Below, piece after piece: positions 8,078-15,804 of a DNA stretch of 55,385 bases. The DNA lies in the NCBI GenBank assembly GCA_964475985.1, contig CAYYYP010000020.1:1-55385 (forward strand), given 5' to 3'. The stretch is from CAYYYP01 sp964475985. GTDB lineage: Bacteria > Bdellovibrionota > UBA1018 > CAYHWW01. A program made the translations under genes and the position numbers. How positions within the stretch are numbered: the first letter of the stretch is position 1; each line of letters opens with the position of its first letter. The notes under the pieces were generated by a model. The model made no database searches, had not been told where the DNA came from, and worked only from the letters and a program-made list of their open reading frames with translations.

Positions 8078-9952
8078 TTACTTCCGAACTGCAAGCCCAC
8101 GTAACGAAGCGGCAAGACATTCAACGATCTCTTCCTCACTGGGCACAGTGGTTCCGGTATCCACGCGGACTCTTTGCTCTGCCCCACCTTCGTTGACGCC
8201 TTCCGCAATCCTCACCCTTGGCGCTTCAGAATCTGCACGCATTTCCCTAAGCATACGTTGGGACTGGTGTCGTTCAACCAACTTCAACAAATGATTCCGG
8301 TTGGCTTCAAACGATTTTTCAATGAAATCTATTTCTGGTGAACCTCGCCGGATGCCTGCCTTTAATTTTTTAATTTTTTCTAAAAGTTCGTTCAGTTTCA
8401 CCACGAGCGCCGTACTGGGGAATTCAATACTCCCTAACGCCGTAAGTGCAGCTTCAAGGTCGGTGGAAAAAAATGTTTCCCGGAGACGCCCAGGTAAATG
8501 AATATGAGTTTCAATATTATTAATAAGCTGAATTTGGGCCCCCTCATCCGCACCTAAGGAATTAGAAGTAACTTCACTAAAAATATTTAATCTATTTATA
8601 AGGGGATGCATTCGAGCCATAAACGCTGCTTCCTCGCCGGTAAGAGAACTAGTCCCGGCCTCGCGATAGTGCGCTCGTTCGCCCGCATTGTAGCGGGGAA
8701 GTAAATCCTGATACCGCGCAAAGGTGGGTGCCAATTCCAGAATTAAAACGTTTAAATCTGCCGGCGTTACCTGGGAGAGATCATGGGCGAAGATGGCCAC
8801 TGCGGCCTGGACCGCTGCTGCATGAATACTGGAGTGCCAACCTTTATTCCAACTGCGCGTAGGATTAGAGCGAGCAATGACCCGCGCCAGCGCACGAACC
8901 TCTGCCCGAGTCATAGTAAATCGTGGCGATACGTTTGTATAATACCAACGCAAGTTTTGGATGAGATCGTCCAAAACCAAATTCATTCGATCGTTGGTAC
9001 TCTCAAAGGAAATTGCACGTCTCAGTGGACTAGTCATCCGCTCTAGAGTGGATAATAAAACTCGCGCAGTATCTGGAAAACGAACTTGATTCCAGAGAGA
9101 CCGGGCGGCTAATTCCTGCGGTACGGAATTAGGGCGGCCAGAAAAGAATAAGCTCAGGAGTTCGGCGTTGAATGCGTCCATGCGAGTCTCGGTACTATTA
9201 CGCATGGCCCGGCTCACCGCTCTACGAACTGCAGGCGGCGCCGCTTCCTGCGTCGTGCCGGCCATGGCAAACGCCGCGGCTTCGGAAATTTCGGATACTT
9301 TAGCCTGGATAAATCGATTTAAAATCTTCATGACCCGCGGATCGCCTGAAGCAGGCGCAAGTACCTGCATATAGTTAGTCAGCATATCGATAGGCATCCC
9401 GAACTTCCCGGAGGCCGCATCTTCAAAACTAGCAATAACTGCTTCTCTGATCTTTGGTGAACTCACCGCTCCAGATAGAATTCTAACCGCGACGGAAGTG
9501 TCGAGGCGATGTCCAAACAAAGCGCAGATTAATGCGTCAACCACGGCAGGATTACCCAACTGACTCTCAATGGAACGCGTGAGGGAAATTCTTTCAGCTT
9601 CGCCCAGTCGCTGGTTTTGCAAAGCCCTTAGCGCCGAGGTCATGGCTGGGTAAGCTGCAGTGGTCCAATACGTGCTGGCTTTTTGGCCGGGATTGGTATT
9701 GTAGCCAATCATTAAACCCGACCTTTGGCCGTGGGTGATCCAAAAAGAATCCCTGCCGTAAAATTCTTCCGGACTTAAAGAAATGAGCGCACCGAGCCTT
9801 TCTGCGGCACCGTGCCGCACTTCAGGACTCGCATGGAAAAGCTGCCCTTCCAAAAGTGCAGTATCCGCTTCCGTATGCTCGGTTGCAAAACTCAAGGGCG
9901 CGCAAATCATGAGCGCCATGGCGATAGTAGTAATAAAAAAGTTTTTGCGCAT
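8078..9952 (-). CDS. Exported alpha-helical (HEAT-like) protein linked to the paralogue island
   Basis: The protein is 624 residues. A signal peptide (residues 1-23, ending SFA) is followed by a mostly alpha-helical protein with HEAT/ARM-like helix pairs, for example around residues 35-60 and 130-230. There is no catalytic motif. The last 45 residues contain PRVRIA...QRVRV...VPSEEEIVECLAASL. This closely resembles the TRVRIA...CVPxxxV...A block near the C-terminus of the six tandem paralogues downstream. The gene also has TTAA-N17-CCGA upstream, the element found before those paralogues. It may therefore belong to the same system. The helical-repeat call is by eye; the molecular function is unknown. 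Confidence 0.65.
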   Translation of the reverse strand: MRKNFFITTIAMALMICAPLSFATEHTEADTALLEGQLFHASPEVRHGAAERLGALISLSPEEFYGRDSFWITHGQRSGLMIGYNTNPGQKASTYWTTAAYPAMTSALRALQNQRLGEAERISLTRSIESQLGNPAVVDALICALFGHRLDTSVAVRILSGAVSSPKIREAVIASFEDAASGKFGMPIDMLTNYMQVLAPASGDPRVMKILNRFIQAKVSEISEAAAFAMAGTTQEAAPPAVRRAVSRAMRNSTETRMDAFNAELLSLFFSGRPNSVPQELAARSLWNQVRFPDTARVLLSTLERMTSPLRRAISFESTNDRMNLVLDDLIQNLRWYYTNVSPRFTMTRAEVRALARVIARSNPTRSWNKGWHSSIHAAAVQAAVAIFAHDLSQVTPADLNVLILELAPTFARYQDLLPRYNAGERAHYREAGTSSLTGEEAAFMARMHPLINRLNIFSEVTSNSLGADEGAQIQLINNIETHIHLPGRLRETFFSTDLEAALTALGSIEFPSTALVVKLNELLEKIKKLKAGIRRGSPEIDFIEKSFEANRNHLLKLVERHQSQRMLREMRADSEAPRVRIAEGVNEGGAEQRVRVDTGTTVPSEEEIVECLAASLRGLAVRK

Positions 9953-9964
9953 CCTTAAGAATCT

Positions 9965-9989
9965 TCGGTTTTAAATTTGCTGAACTTAA
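9965..9989 (-). promoter_or_regulatory. Candidate sigma-28-like promoter of the HEAT-like gene
   Basis: Read on the minus strand this is TTAA (9989-9986), 17 bases, then CCGA (9968-9965) and AGAT, with the ATG 12 bases further on. The spacing equals that before the paralogues, but the -35-like box is TTAA, as in the fourth paralogue. Confidence 0.4.
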
Positions 9990-10017
9990 AGTTTAGGATG
10001 TGGGAAAGGGTGCGGTC

Positions 10018-10065
10018 ATTCCGCTAGGCAAGATTCTCCCGTTCAATGAGCCTTTTTTGAGATAA
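10018..10065 (+). repeat. Short block shared with the region before paralogue 5
   Basis: ATTCCGCTAGGCAAGATT (10018-10035) recurs with one mismatch at 17818-17835. In both places the frame running through it ends in FLR and a stop (IPLGKILPFNEPFLR here; the other copy has IPPGKI ... AFNDANAEFLR). Both may be C-terminal stubs of a lost gene; this is inference. Confidence 0.35.
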
Positions 10066-10098
10066 GTGTCCGAGTTCTTCACCTAGATTTTTAGATAA

Positions 10099-10126
10099 TA
10101 AAGTTAAATTGTTTATAAACCGAATT
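10099..10126 (+). promoter_or_regulatory. Candidate sigma-28-like promoter, paralogue 1
   Basis: TAAAGTTA starts at 10099. TAAA (10099-10102) is followed by exactly 17 bases and CCGAATT (10120-10126). AGGAG (10133-10137) and the ATG (10148) follow. TAAA/CCGAT(A) are the core bases of FliA-type promoters, although the spacing is one base longer than the usual one. Confidence 0.5.
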
Positions 10127-10147
10127 GCCATTAGGAGCTCCTGACGT

Positions 10148-11422
10148 ATGGTGCAGTGGCGGTCAGCCTTTCTAAAAATCCTGTGCGGCATTTTGATGCT
10201 GCAACTCAGCTTCCCTGAAAACTTCGCATTTGCGAACGATGGTGACGGGGAAGAAGGCATCCAATTCACCAGGCCCTCAACTGATCTCGGTGGTGGCCGC
10301 CATATTCCCGCCGACGTTGTGGCGATCCTCCAGAAAATTCAACTTTGTTCTGAGCTGCCGGTTTGCTCCGACCCTAATGTACCAACCGAAAGTTTAGGGA
10401 CGCTGAGGATGAACTTGCCCGCACAATGCCGACTAACGCCGGAAGAACAAACCCGCCTTCAAAGCTACTATAATTCGTTGCGCCTACGGGATTCTCAAAT
10501 TGCTGATGCGCTGGGTATGGCCGTGGTGGTGTATTTGATAGTTGGTCTTTCTTCTGGCTTTTTCCTCGTGAACCATTTGCGTTCACACTACGACCTACAT
10601 TCAACGGCCGGCCCCATAGGAATTGTTTATGCCACCATGGTAATAACGATTTTGACGACAATGGGGTTCGCTAATCTAGTAGATCGGAATTTTATTAGCG
10701 GGGGAGTTACGCCAGAACAATTCAATCGAACAATACAGGGCTTAGGCGTTGATCCCCGCAACGTAGAACAGGCTCTTGCGCGCATTCCACGAAGAAGCTG
10801 GATAAGAGCAGTAATTTCGTCAACAGGCCGCAGCTTATCGCATGGTGCACGCAGAATTAGGCTTAGAAACGCATTGCTGAGATTCCTACATAGAAATACG
10901 TCCGCGCCAAATGCCGTCGCCGTAAATACCGCGATAGCACCGGCTGCGCCACAAACCGGCGTGCCGGCCGAAGCAGCTTCACGGACCCAAAGTACGGACG
11001 GCAATTCCGCGGAAGGTGGAACACCGCCTACGGGCGTGAGAGTTTGTGTTCCACGCTCGGAAGTGGTTGCTGCGGGCGATGCGCTTGCGGATGAAACTTT
11101 AGACTTCCTAGAAGGTGGAGCTACGGCCGGAGACCGAGGCCGGGGAACCAGAAGAACTCAAGTGGAAGCATCGACGCAGACTCAAGCAGTTTCCGGTTCA
11201 TCTGACGTACCTTCTCCGGTTACAGTTCAACCTTCACCACCTCCGCGCCGAAGGAGGCCCGTCATCCAAGATTTACGACCGCCACATCCCGGCGCCTATA
11301 GGGATGCGGTCCACTTCTCCGGAGAAGCTCTCTCCGAATCTCCAGCCCTTGTGCCTGGAGCCGCTCCTGCGGGAGCAGCCGCCGGGGCGACGGACGCCTT
11401 GGTACCGGGCCTCGCTCGCTGA
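10148..11422 (+). CDS. Tandem exported-protein family, paralogue 1
   Basis: The protein is 424 residues, of unrecognised family. Signal sequence 1-29 contains FLKILCGILMLQLSF. Cys67 and Cys73 lie in CSELPVC, with a third Cys at 94. Two predicted membrane helices (about 121-142 and 154-178) are followed by GVDPRNVEQALARIPRRSW (200-218), an Arg-rich stretch (about 220-250), an Ala/Pro/Thr linker, VRVCVP with Cys300, and a Pro-rich stretch leading to RRRRPVIQDLRPPHPGAY (367-384) and ALSESPALVP. The end is Ala/Gly-rich and closes with ALVPGLAR. It is first of six. The AGGAG-to-ATG distance of 10 bases is the same in paralogues 2 and 3. An envelope or secreted role is inferred from the signal and helices. 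Confidence 0.75.
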   Translation: MVQWRSAFLKILCGILMLQLSFPENFAFANDGDGEEGIQFTRPSTDLGGGRHIPADVVAILQKIQLCSELPVCSDPNVPTESLGTLRMNLPAQCRLTPEEQTRLQSYYNSLRLRDSQIADALGMAVVVYLIVGLSSGFFLVNHLRSHYDLHSTAGPIGIVYATMVITILTTMGFANLVDRNFISGGVTPEQFNRTIQGLGVDPRNVEQALARIPRRSWIRAVISSTGRSLSHGARRIRLRNALLRFLHRNTSAPNAVAVNTAIAPAAPQTGVPAEAASRTQSTDGNSAEGGTPPTGVRVCVPRSEVVAAGDALADETLDFLEGGATAGDRGRGTRRTQVEASTQTQAVSGSSDVPSPVTVQPSPPPRRRRPVIQDLRPPHPGAYRDAVHFSGEALSESPALVPGAAPAGAAAGATDALVPGLAR

Positions 11423-11441
11423 ACTCTGACCAAGTAGAAGA

Positions 11442-11503
11442 ATTGCAAAAATAACAGGTCATGTTGCTTTTGATACTCTATTGCAAAAATGACAGGTCAT
11501 GTT
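11442..11503. repeat. Two 24-base direct repeats
   Basis: ATTGCAAAAATAACAGGTCA plus TGTT (11442-11465) recurs at 11480-11503 with one base changed (TAACAGG versus TGACAGG). The period is 38 bases. The motif resembles the multiple terminal repeats at ends of IS21-family elements as I remember them, but no transposase is near. It lies between paralogues 1 and 2. Confidence 0.5.
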
Positions 11504-11547
11504 TTGAATCAATCTAAGTTAATCTCCTAAGAATGCAGATCATTTAC

Positions 11548-11575
11548 TAAAGTTAAATTATTTATAAGCCGAACT
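11548..11575 (+). promoter_or_regulatory. Candidate sigma-28-like promoter, paralogue 2
   Basis: TAAA (11548-11551), 17 bases, CCGA (11569-11572). TAAAGTTA and GCCGA match paralogue 1 closely. AGGAG follows at 11582-11586. Confidence 0.5.
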
Positions 11576-11596
11576 ACCTCTAGGAGTTCCATGCCT

Positions 11597-12850
11597 ATGT
11601 TTCCCCGGCGGTCAGGCTTTCTGAAAATCTTGTGCGGCATTTTAATGCTGCAACTGAGCCTTGCGGGAAACATCGCATCTGGAAATGACCAACCGTTTAC
11701 GAATTTGGGCCATGGTCGTCAAATTCCAAATGACATCCAAGAAATTCTCAGAAAAATTCAACGTTGCTCCGAATTGCCGACCTGCGACGATCCGAGCATT
11801 CCACTGGAGGCCAGGGGCAATTTAAGAACGGGGATGCCGGCACAGTGCCAGCTGACCGAAAGTGAAAAAACTAGGCTTCGTGACTACTATGATTCCTTGC
11901 ATGTCACCAGTGGGGCAGCCCTCACCGCGCGAATGGCTGCCAATGCGGGCGGAATAGCAGCATTTACCATCCTGGGTGTTTATCTCACTGGGCTCTTGAC
12001 CCATACACTTGAACACCAATACGATTTTTCTACGAATAGTATATGGGCTATAGGCCTTTCTTTATGCCTCCTGAACGTCGCGGCCGCGGTTGCCCTTACC
12101 TACAATACCGGCAGTCTACTTTATTCCCGTACGCTAAGAAGTGATTTAGATCGCTCACTTCACAATATAGGGGTGGACCCACGCAATCTCGAAAGAGCTT
12201 TAGCTCAAATCCCAAGAAGAAGCTGGGTTACGTCGTTGTTCTCATCCACGCGAAGCCGTCTGACTCAAGGCTCTCGTGGGTCTCGGTTTAGAAATGCACT
12301 GCCTAGATTTTTGAGAAGAACTGCAACGGCCATTCCCACCACGGCAAGGAATACTGCGGCACCTGCAAATATTTTACCGAGAGAAACCCCCGCTCTGAGC
12401 AATTCTTCTGAAGCTGCTCAAGCAAGCACTTCCGCTGGAGCTCCGGCAGTCCCACCTACGAGGGTCAGAGTTTGTGTTCCAAATGAAGCAGTTGCCAGCG
12501 CCGCAGATGAACTTGCAGACGAAATGTTGGACGTTATTGTAGCCGGTGCGAATGCCCCTGCTTCCGGGCAAAGGCAAGTGGGCAGGGTGCACTCAGAAGT
12601 GCCCCATAGCGGCCCAAGCGCTGTGCCTCTACCTACCATAACGCCACAGGGTTCGATTTCACCAGATACACGGCCTTCCGCCACAATGCGCGGACGAAGG
12701 CGTATCGTTCGTGACCTAAGACGCACTCACGAAGGCGCTTACTCCGGCGCCGTAGGTGTCTCAAGGGACGTATTTTCCGAAACCCCGGCTTTGGTACCAG
12801 GAGCGGCAGCCGGAGCGTCGGAATCTTTGGTTCCGGCCATTGTGCACTGA
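11597..12850 (+). CDS. Tandem exported-protein family, paralogue 2
   Basis: The product is 417 residues from the inner ATG at 11597, which keeps the 10-base AGGAG spacing of paralogue 1; an ATG at 11591 would add two residues. The signal region has FLKILCGILMLQLSL, almost identical to paralogue 1. Cys57/Cys63 are in CSELPTC, with a third Cys at 84. Two membrane helices follow at about 115-180. Then come GVDPRNLERALAQIPRRSW, an Arg-rich stretch, a linker, TRVRVCVPNEAV, and the C-terminal block GRRRIVRDLRRTHEGAY and ETPALVP, ending SLVPAIVH. The closest relatives in the array are paralogues 1 and 3. The two 24-base direct repeats lie upstream. Confidence 0.75.
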   Translation: MFPRRSGFLKILCGILMLQLSLAGNIASGNDQPFTNLGHGRQIPNDIQEILRKIQRCSELPTCDDPSIPLEARGNLRTGMPAQCQLTESEKTRLRDYYDSLHVTSGAALTARMAANAGGIAAFTILGVYLTGLLTHTLEHQYDFSTNSIWAIGLSLCLLNVAAAVALTYNTGSLLYSRTLRSDLDRSLHNIGVDPRNLERALAQIPRRSWVTSLFSSTRSRLTQGSRGSRFRNALPRFLRRTATAIPTTARNTAAPANILPRETPALSNSSEAAQASTSAGAPAVPPTRVRVCVPNEAVASAADELADEMLDVIVAGANAPASGQRQVGRVHSEVPHSGPSAVPLPTITPQGSISPDTRPSATMRGRRRIVRDLRRTHEGAYSGAVGVSRDVFSETPALVPGAAAGASESLVPAIVH

Positions 12851-12918
12851 AATTTCTCCGATCAGGGCTTCAACGGTGAACTGAACATACGCTTCAAATA
12901 CAAATAATTTTTAATTAA

Positions 12919-12946
12919 TAAAGTTAACTTATTTATATACCGAACT
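12919..12946 (+). promoter_or_regulatory. Candidate sigma-28-like promoter, paralogue 3
   Basis: TAAA (12919-12922), 17 bases, CCGA (12940-12943). GGGAG follows at 12954-12958. Confidence 0.5.
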
Positions 12947-12968
12947 ACCTTTAGGGAGTTTCGTGCCT

Positions 12969-14249
12969 ATGATCCCGTGGCGGTTAGCCGTTCTAAAAAT
13001 CTTGTGCGGCATTCTGATGCTGCAACTCGCTTTTTCCGGAAGCAGAGCTTGGGCCGTGGATGGGAGCGCGCCACCGCCAAATCCTGTGCAAATTTCCCAT
13101 ACCCAAATTCAATTCCCCCAAGACATTCAACGCATCCTTCAGAAAATTCAGAGATGCGTGGACCTGCCGGTTTGTGAAAATCGAGAAATTCCGGCAGATG
13201 CGCAGTTAAGCATTCGTTCAGGATTTCCGGCAACCTGTTCGCTGACGGCTGAAGAGGAAGCGCGGCTAAGAGATTATTTTGCGGAACTGAATGTTCAAAG
13301 TAACCTTGAGCGCAGGATCAGAATTGGGGCGAATGTTACCGCGCTTGCGGCAGCCAATGGTCTCATTGTTTACGCGGCCGTTCTTTTTTTGTTCGCCGCT
13401 TGGCATCAACACTACTCTACCTTATCTGCTGTTGTTTCTTCTGCCTTAGTTTCCATCATCGGCGTTTTGGCCATGATCGGAAGTACGTATTTTACAATTG
13501 GCCCATTGCTTTCCGTTACCGGTAGAAATGACGTGAATCGTTCACTACACGCCCTCGGCGTTGATCCACGCAATGTAGAAATGGCGCTTGCCCGCATCCC
13601 GAGAAGAAGCTGGTTGCGGCCATTATTTTCCTCAGTTGGAAATCGCCTCACCCAAGGACCTCGCGCCGCTAGATTTAGAAATGGATTACCTAGATTCCTG
13701 AGAAGAACTGCAGCCGCGGCGGCTCAGGGCAGTCCTGGGAATTCCGCATCTTCTAGAAACATTTCTAATGCGATACCGACTTCGGAATCCGGGACTTCTA
13801 GCGTTACTGGCACCAACACCAGCACCAATACAAACTCAATCCGAGAAACGGCAGATCCGTCCACCGGAGTTAGAGTTTGTGTTCCGAGGGAAGAAGTTGA
13901 AGCGACCGCTTCTACCCTTAGCGACGAACTACTAGATACCGTGGAAGCGGGCGCTCAGCCAAACGGCCGGCCAGGAACAAGAACGCGGCGAGTGCATTCT
14001 GAAACAACAGGGATCACGGACACCGGTTTTGCTAGTAGCCCGCAAGTGATTGCGGTTCCGACTTCGTCCACACCTCCCCCAAGGCCAAGGCGAGTTCTTC
14101 GTGATCCTCGATCACCCAACCCCGGCGCTTTTTCAGACGCAAACAACTTCACCAGGCGAGCGCTTTCGGAGACCCCCGCCGTTTTACCCGCTGCCGGAGC
14201 CGCCACGGGGGCCGGAGCGGCAGAAACCTTCGTACCGATTGGAAATTAG
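12969..14249 (+). CDS. Tandem exported-protein family, paralogue 3
   Basis: The product is 426 residues from the ATG at 12969; an in-frame GTG at 12963 would add two residues but spoil the shared ribosome-site spacing. The signal region has VLKILCGILMLQLAF. Cys63/Cys69 are in CVDLPVC, with a third Cys at 90. Two membrane helices lie at about 123-185, then GVDPRNVEMALARIPRRSW and an Arg-rich RFRNGLPRFLRR stretch. The linker is rich in Ser, Thr and Asn, with a TNTSTNTN run. It then has TGVRVCVPREEV and the C-terminal PRRVLRDPRSPNPGAF with ETPAVLP, ending TFVPIGN. Its 3' flank holds the first decayed family stub. Confidence 0.75.
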   Translation: MIPWRLAVLKILCGILMLQLAFSGSRAWAVDGSAPPPNPVQISHTQIQFPQDIQRILQKIQRCVDLPVCENREIPADAQLSIRSGFPATCSLTAEEEARLRDYFAELNVQSNLERRIRIGANVTALAAANGLIVYAAVLFLFAAWHQHYSTLSAVVSSALVSIIGVLAMIGSTYFTIGPLLSVTGRNDVNRSLHALGVDPRNVEMALARIPRRSWLRPLFSSVGNRLTQGPRAARFRNGLPRFLRRTAAAAAQGSPGNSASSRNISNAIPTSESGTSSVTGTNTSTNTNSIRETADPSTGVRVCVPREEVEATASTLSDELLDTVEAGAQPNGRPGTRTRRVHSETTGITDTGFASSPQVIAVPTSSTPPPRPRRVLRDPRSPNPGAFSDANNFTRRALSETPAVLPAAGAATGAGAAETFVPIGN

Positions 14250-14281
14250 GCAAGCCTCCGGGCATTTATAAAACTTAAATT

Positions 14282-14370
14282 ATTTAAATAAATATATTTA
14301 AACTATATCCCTACCGGTCGCTCCGGCGGCCGCAAGCGCCACGGAAAGCCTTGTGCCCGCTGGCCTTTGA
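14282..14370 (+). pseudogene. Decayed paralogue: promoter-like AT tract fused to the C-terminal codons
   Basis: 14311-14370 translates as LPVAPAAASATESLVPAGL plus stop, nearly the end of paralogue 6 (LPLPATPAASATETLVPAGL). The sequence just before it, AAATAAATATATTT through TCC (about 14286-14310), resembles the region upstream of paralogue 6 (AAATAAATATATTTGTAATCC). So the leader and the last 20 codons are joined and everything between is missing, as expected from one internal deletion. There is no start codon. Confidence 0.7.
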
Positions 14371-14419
14371 AACAAAATGCGTTCTTAGATGAAGCAATTA
14401 TCCCGGCTTGTCCTTCATC

Positions 14420-15562
14420 TTATAATCCCATTTTTTTCAATTGAGTTTGCCAAGGTCGTACGTGCACCCCTTCCACTAATCTCTCTGATTCGCCGGTATA
14501 GGCCAAACAATACTCCCAGCTCTTTCCCAAATACTTTTGGCTAGCCAGCAACCCTTTGAGGTCAGCCGTCAAGATTGAGCGGCCGGAGTTCACTTCAATT
14601 GCGTATTTTTTGCCATCCACCTCCACCAGAAAATCGATCTCAAGGCCACCTCGAGTACGAAAACTCCAAACGGATAAAGCGACGTCCGCGGCGGCGGCCG
14701 AAGCAAAAAGTTGTGACAAAAAGAGCTGCTCAAAAAGCGCGCCCTTTCGATCCTGGCCCACCTCGAAACTACCCAGCAGTCCGTTAAGGACTCCCACGTC
14801 AAAAAAGTAAAGCTTAGGATGTTTCACTAAATCAGCGGATGCCACCTTGGGATACGGCCAAATTCGATGGACCAGTAAGGTATCTTCCAAAATTTCCAAA
14901 AATCTTAGGGCAGTTTGACGAGGAACCTTCGCTTGATTTGAAGCTTTGGACAAATCCAACAATCCGGCCACCTGCTCTGCGATGATAAAAAGAAATCGAC
15001 TGAAACCTTCGAGATTTTTGGTCAACGCCTCTGCTTGCACCTCTTCGCGGAGATAGGTTGCGGCATAACTTCGAAGAAGTTTCATCGACTCGCCGGGAGC
15101 TCCGAGATAGGGTTCGGGCAACGTTCCGACCATCAATGCTTTGGCGGTGTTGAGCTCATAGTTGGATTCAGCGCTACAGAGGGGTCCCAGGTAATGCAAA
15201 AGCACTCGACCGGGCAGCAAGTTTGCGTTGCCTCGTTTCAATTTCCGCGCGGAAGACCCCGTGAGGTAAAATTTATATTGGCCTGGATAGTCGTCAATTA
15301 AGGCCTGAATCGTATTTAAGATGGAGGGCAACCGTTGAACTTCATCTATAAAAATCGTTCTAGCTTTGTTCGCTTTCAGAAGTTCGGGCAAAAGGTTTGG
15401 CTGTGAAGAATAGTCCAAAAAAATATTTTCGCGCGCAAAGTTTATCGAAAGATCGGGTTGCAGACCTTGAATCAGAGTGGATTTCCCCGTCTGACGCGGC
15501 CCTAGAAGCAGAATACTTTTTTGGGTTTTTGATAAAAACTTAGCTAGGGATCGACGGATCAT
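14420..15562 (-). CDS. AAA_14/DUF4143-type ATPase
   Basis: From the ATG at 15562 the protein is 380 residues. Walker A is GPRQTGKST (21-29). Walker B is TIFIDEVQRLP, followed by the YLTGSSARKL sensor. A winged-helix-like middle part follows. The C-terminal DUF4143 domain has SFRTRGGLEIDFLVE and KYAIEVN, a PD-(D/E)XK-like EID...IEV pattern. Starts at 15580 and 15613 are in frame but lie inside the inverted repeat, and the family normally begins with MIxRxL. These ATPases are common and scattered in prokaryotes; their role is unclear (transfer-linked ATPase or toxin/defence-related have been suggested). It runs against the array and lies between two paralogue stubs, which suggests insertion. 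Confidence 0.8.
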   Translation of the reverse strand: MIRRSLAKFLSKTQKSILLLGPRQTGKSTLIQGLQPDLSINFARENIFLDYSSQPNLLPELLKANKARTIFIDEVQRLPSILNTIQALIDDYPGQYKFYLTGSSARKLKRGNANLLPGRVLLHYLGPLCSAESNYELNTAKALMVGTLPEPYLGAPGESMKLLRSYAATYLREEVQAEALTKNLEGFSRFLFIIAEQVAGLLDLSKASNQAKVPRQTALRFLEILEDTLLVHRIWPYPKVASADLVKHPKLYFFDVGVLNGLLGSFEVGQDRKGALFEQLFLSQLFASAAAADVALSVWSFRTRGGLEIDFLVEVDGKKYAIEVNSGRSILTADLKGLLASQKYLGKSWEYCLAYTGESERLVEGVHVRPWQTQLKKMGL

Positions 15563-15571
15563 TTTTTCATT

Positions 15572-15620
15572 ATATAACATGGTGGTGAAATTGTATGTAA
15601 ATTTCACCACCATGTTATAT
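15572..15620. repeat. Perfect 20-bp inverted repeat before the first DUF4143 ATPase
   Basis: ATATAACATGGTGGTGAAAT (15572-15591) and its exact reverse complement (15601-15620) surround a 9-base loop. It ends 9 bases before the likely ATPase start at 15562. It could be an operator, a leader hairpin or the end of a mobile unit. Confidence 0.85.
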
Positions 15621-15637
15621 TTTTTGTAATTAGTTAG

Positions 15638-15709
15638 TGTGGAATAAGGCTGTCCGCGCGGACCGGCGGCGCCGCGGCGTCGGAAGTCCTAGCGCCTGTA
15701 GCGCCTTAG
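15638..15709 (+). pseudogene. Second decayed paralogue C-terminal stub
   Basis: This frame reads LSARTGGAAASEVLAPVAP plus stop, the Ala/Gly-rich end with a xLxPxx close seen in paralogues 2 and 4 (for example AAGASESLVPAIVH). It has no start and is cut off upstream by stops and by the inverted repeat. It lies just before the promoter of paralogue 4. Confidence 0.55.
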
Positions 15710-15753
15710 GCAATACTTTCCTTCGTGTGCCATTTAATATAATTTTATTTATA

Positions 15754-15781
15754 TTAATTTAATAAGTTTATATTCCGAGAT
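15754..15781 (+). promoter_or_regulatory. Candidate sigma-28-like promoter, paralogue 4 (variant)
   Basis: TTAA (15754-15757), 17 bases, CCGAGAT (15775-15781). The -35-like box departs from TAAA. GGAG follows at 15789-15792. Confidence 0.4.
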
Positions 15782-15804
15782 GACCATTGGAGTTCCTAAT
15801 CCCT

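Noticed and set aside
11115..11429. 104-residue frame inside paralogue 1
   Set aside because: It is a shadow frame of a GC-rich linker region; the main frame is supported by five paralogues.
11442..11503. Direct repeats considered as a CRISPR fragment
   Set aside because: There are only two copies with a 14-base gap, they are not palindromic, and no cas genes occur.
14388..14420. AGATGAAG...CTTCATCT inverted repeat at the end of the first ATPase
   Set aside because: An 8-bp stem with a 17-base loop and no T-run is not enough to call a terminator.
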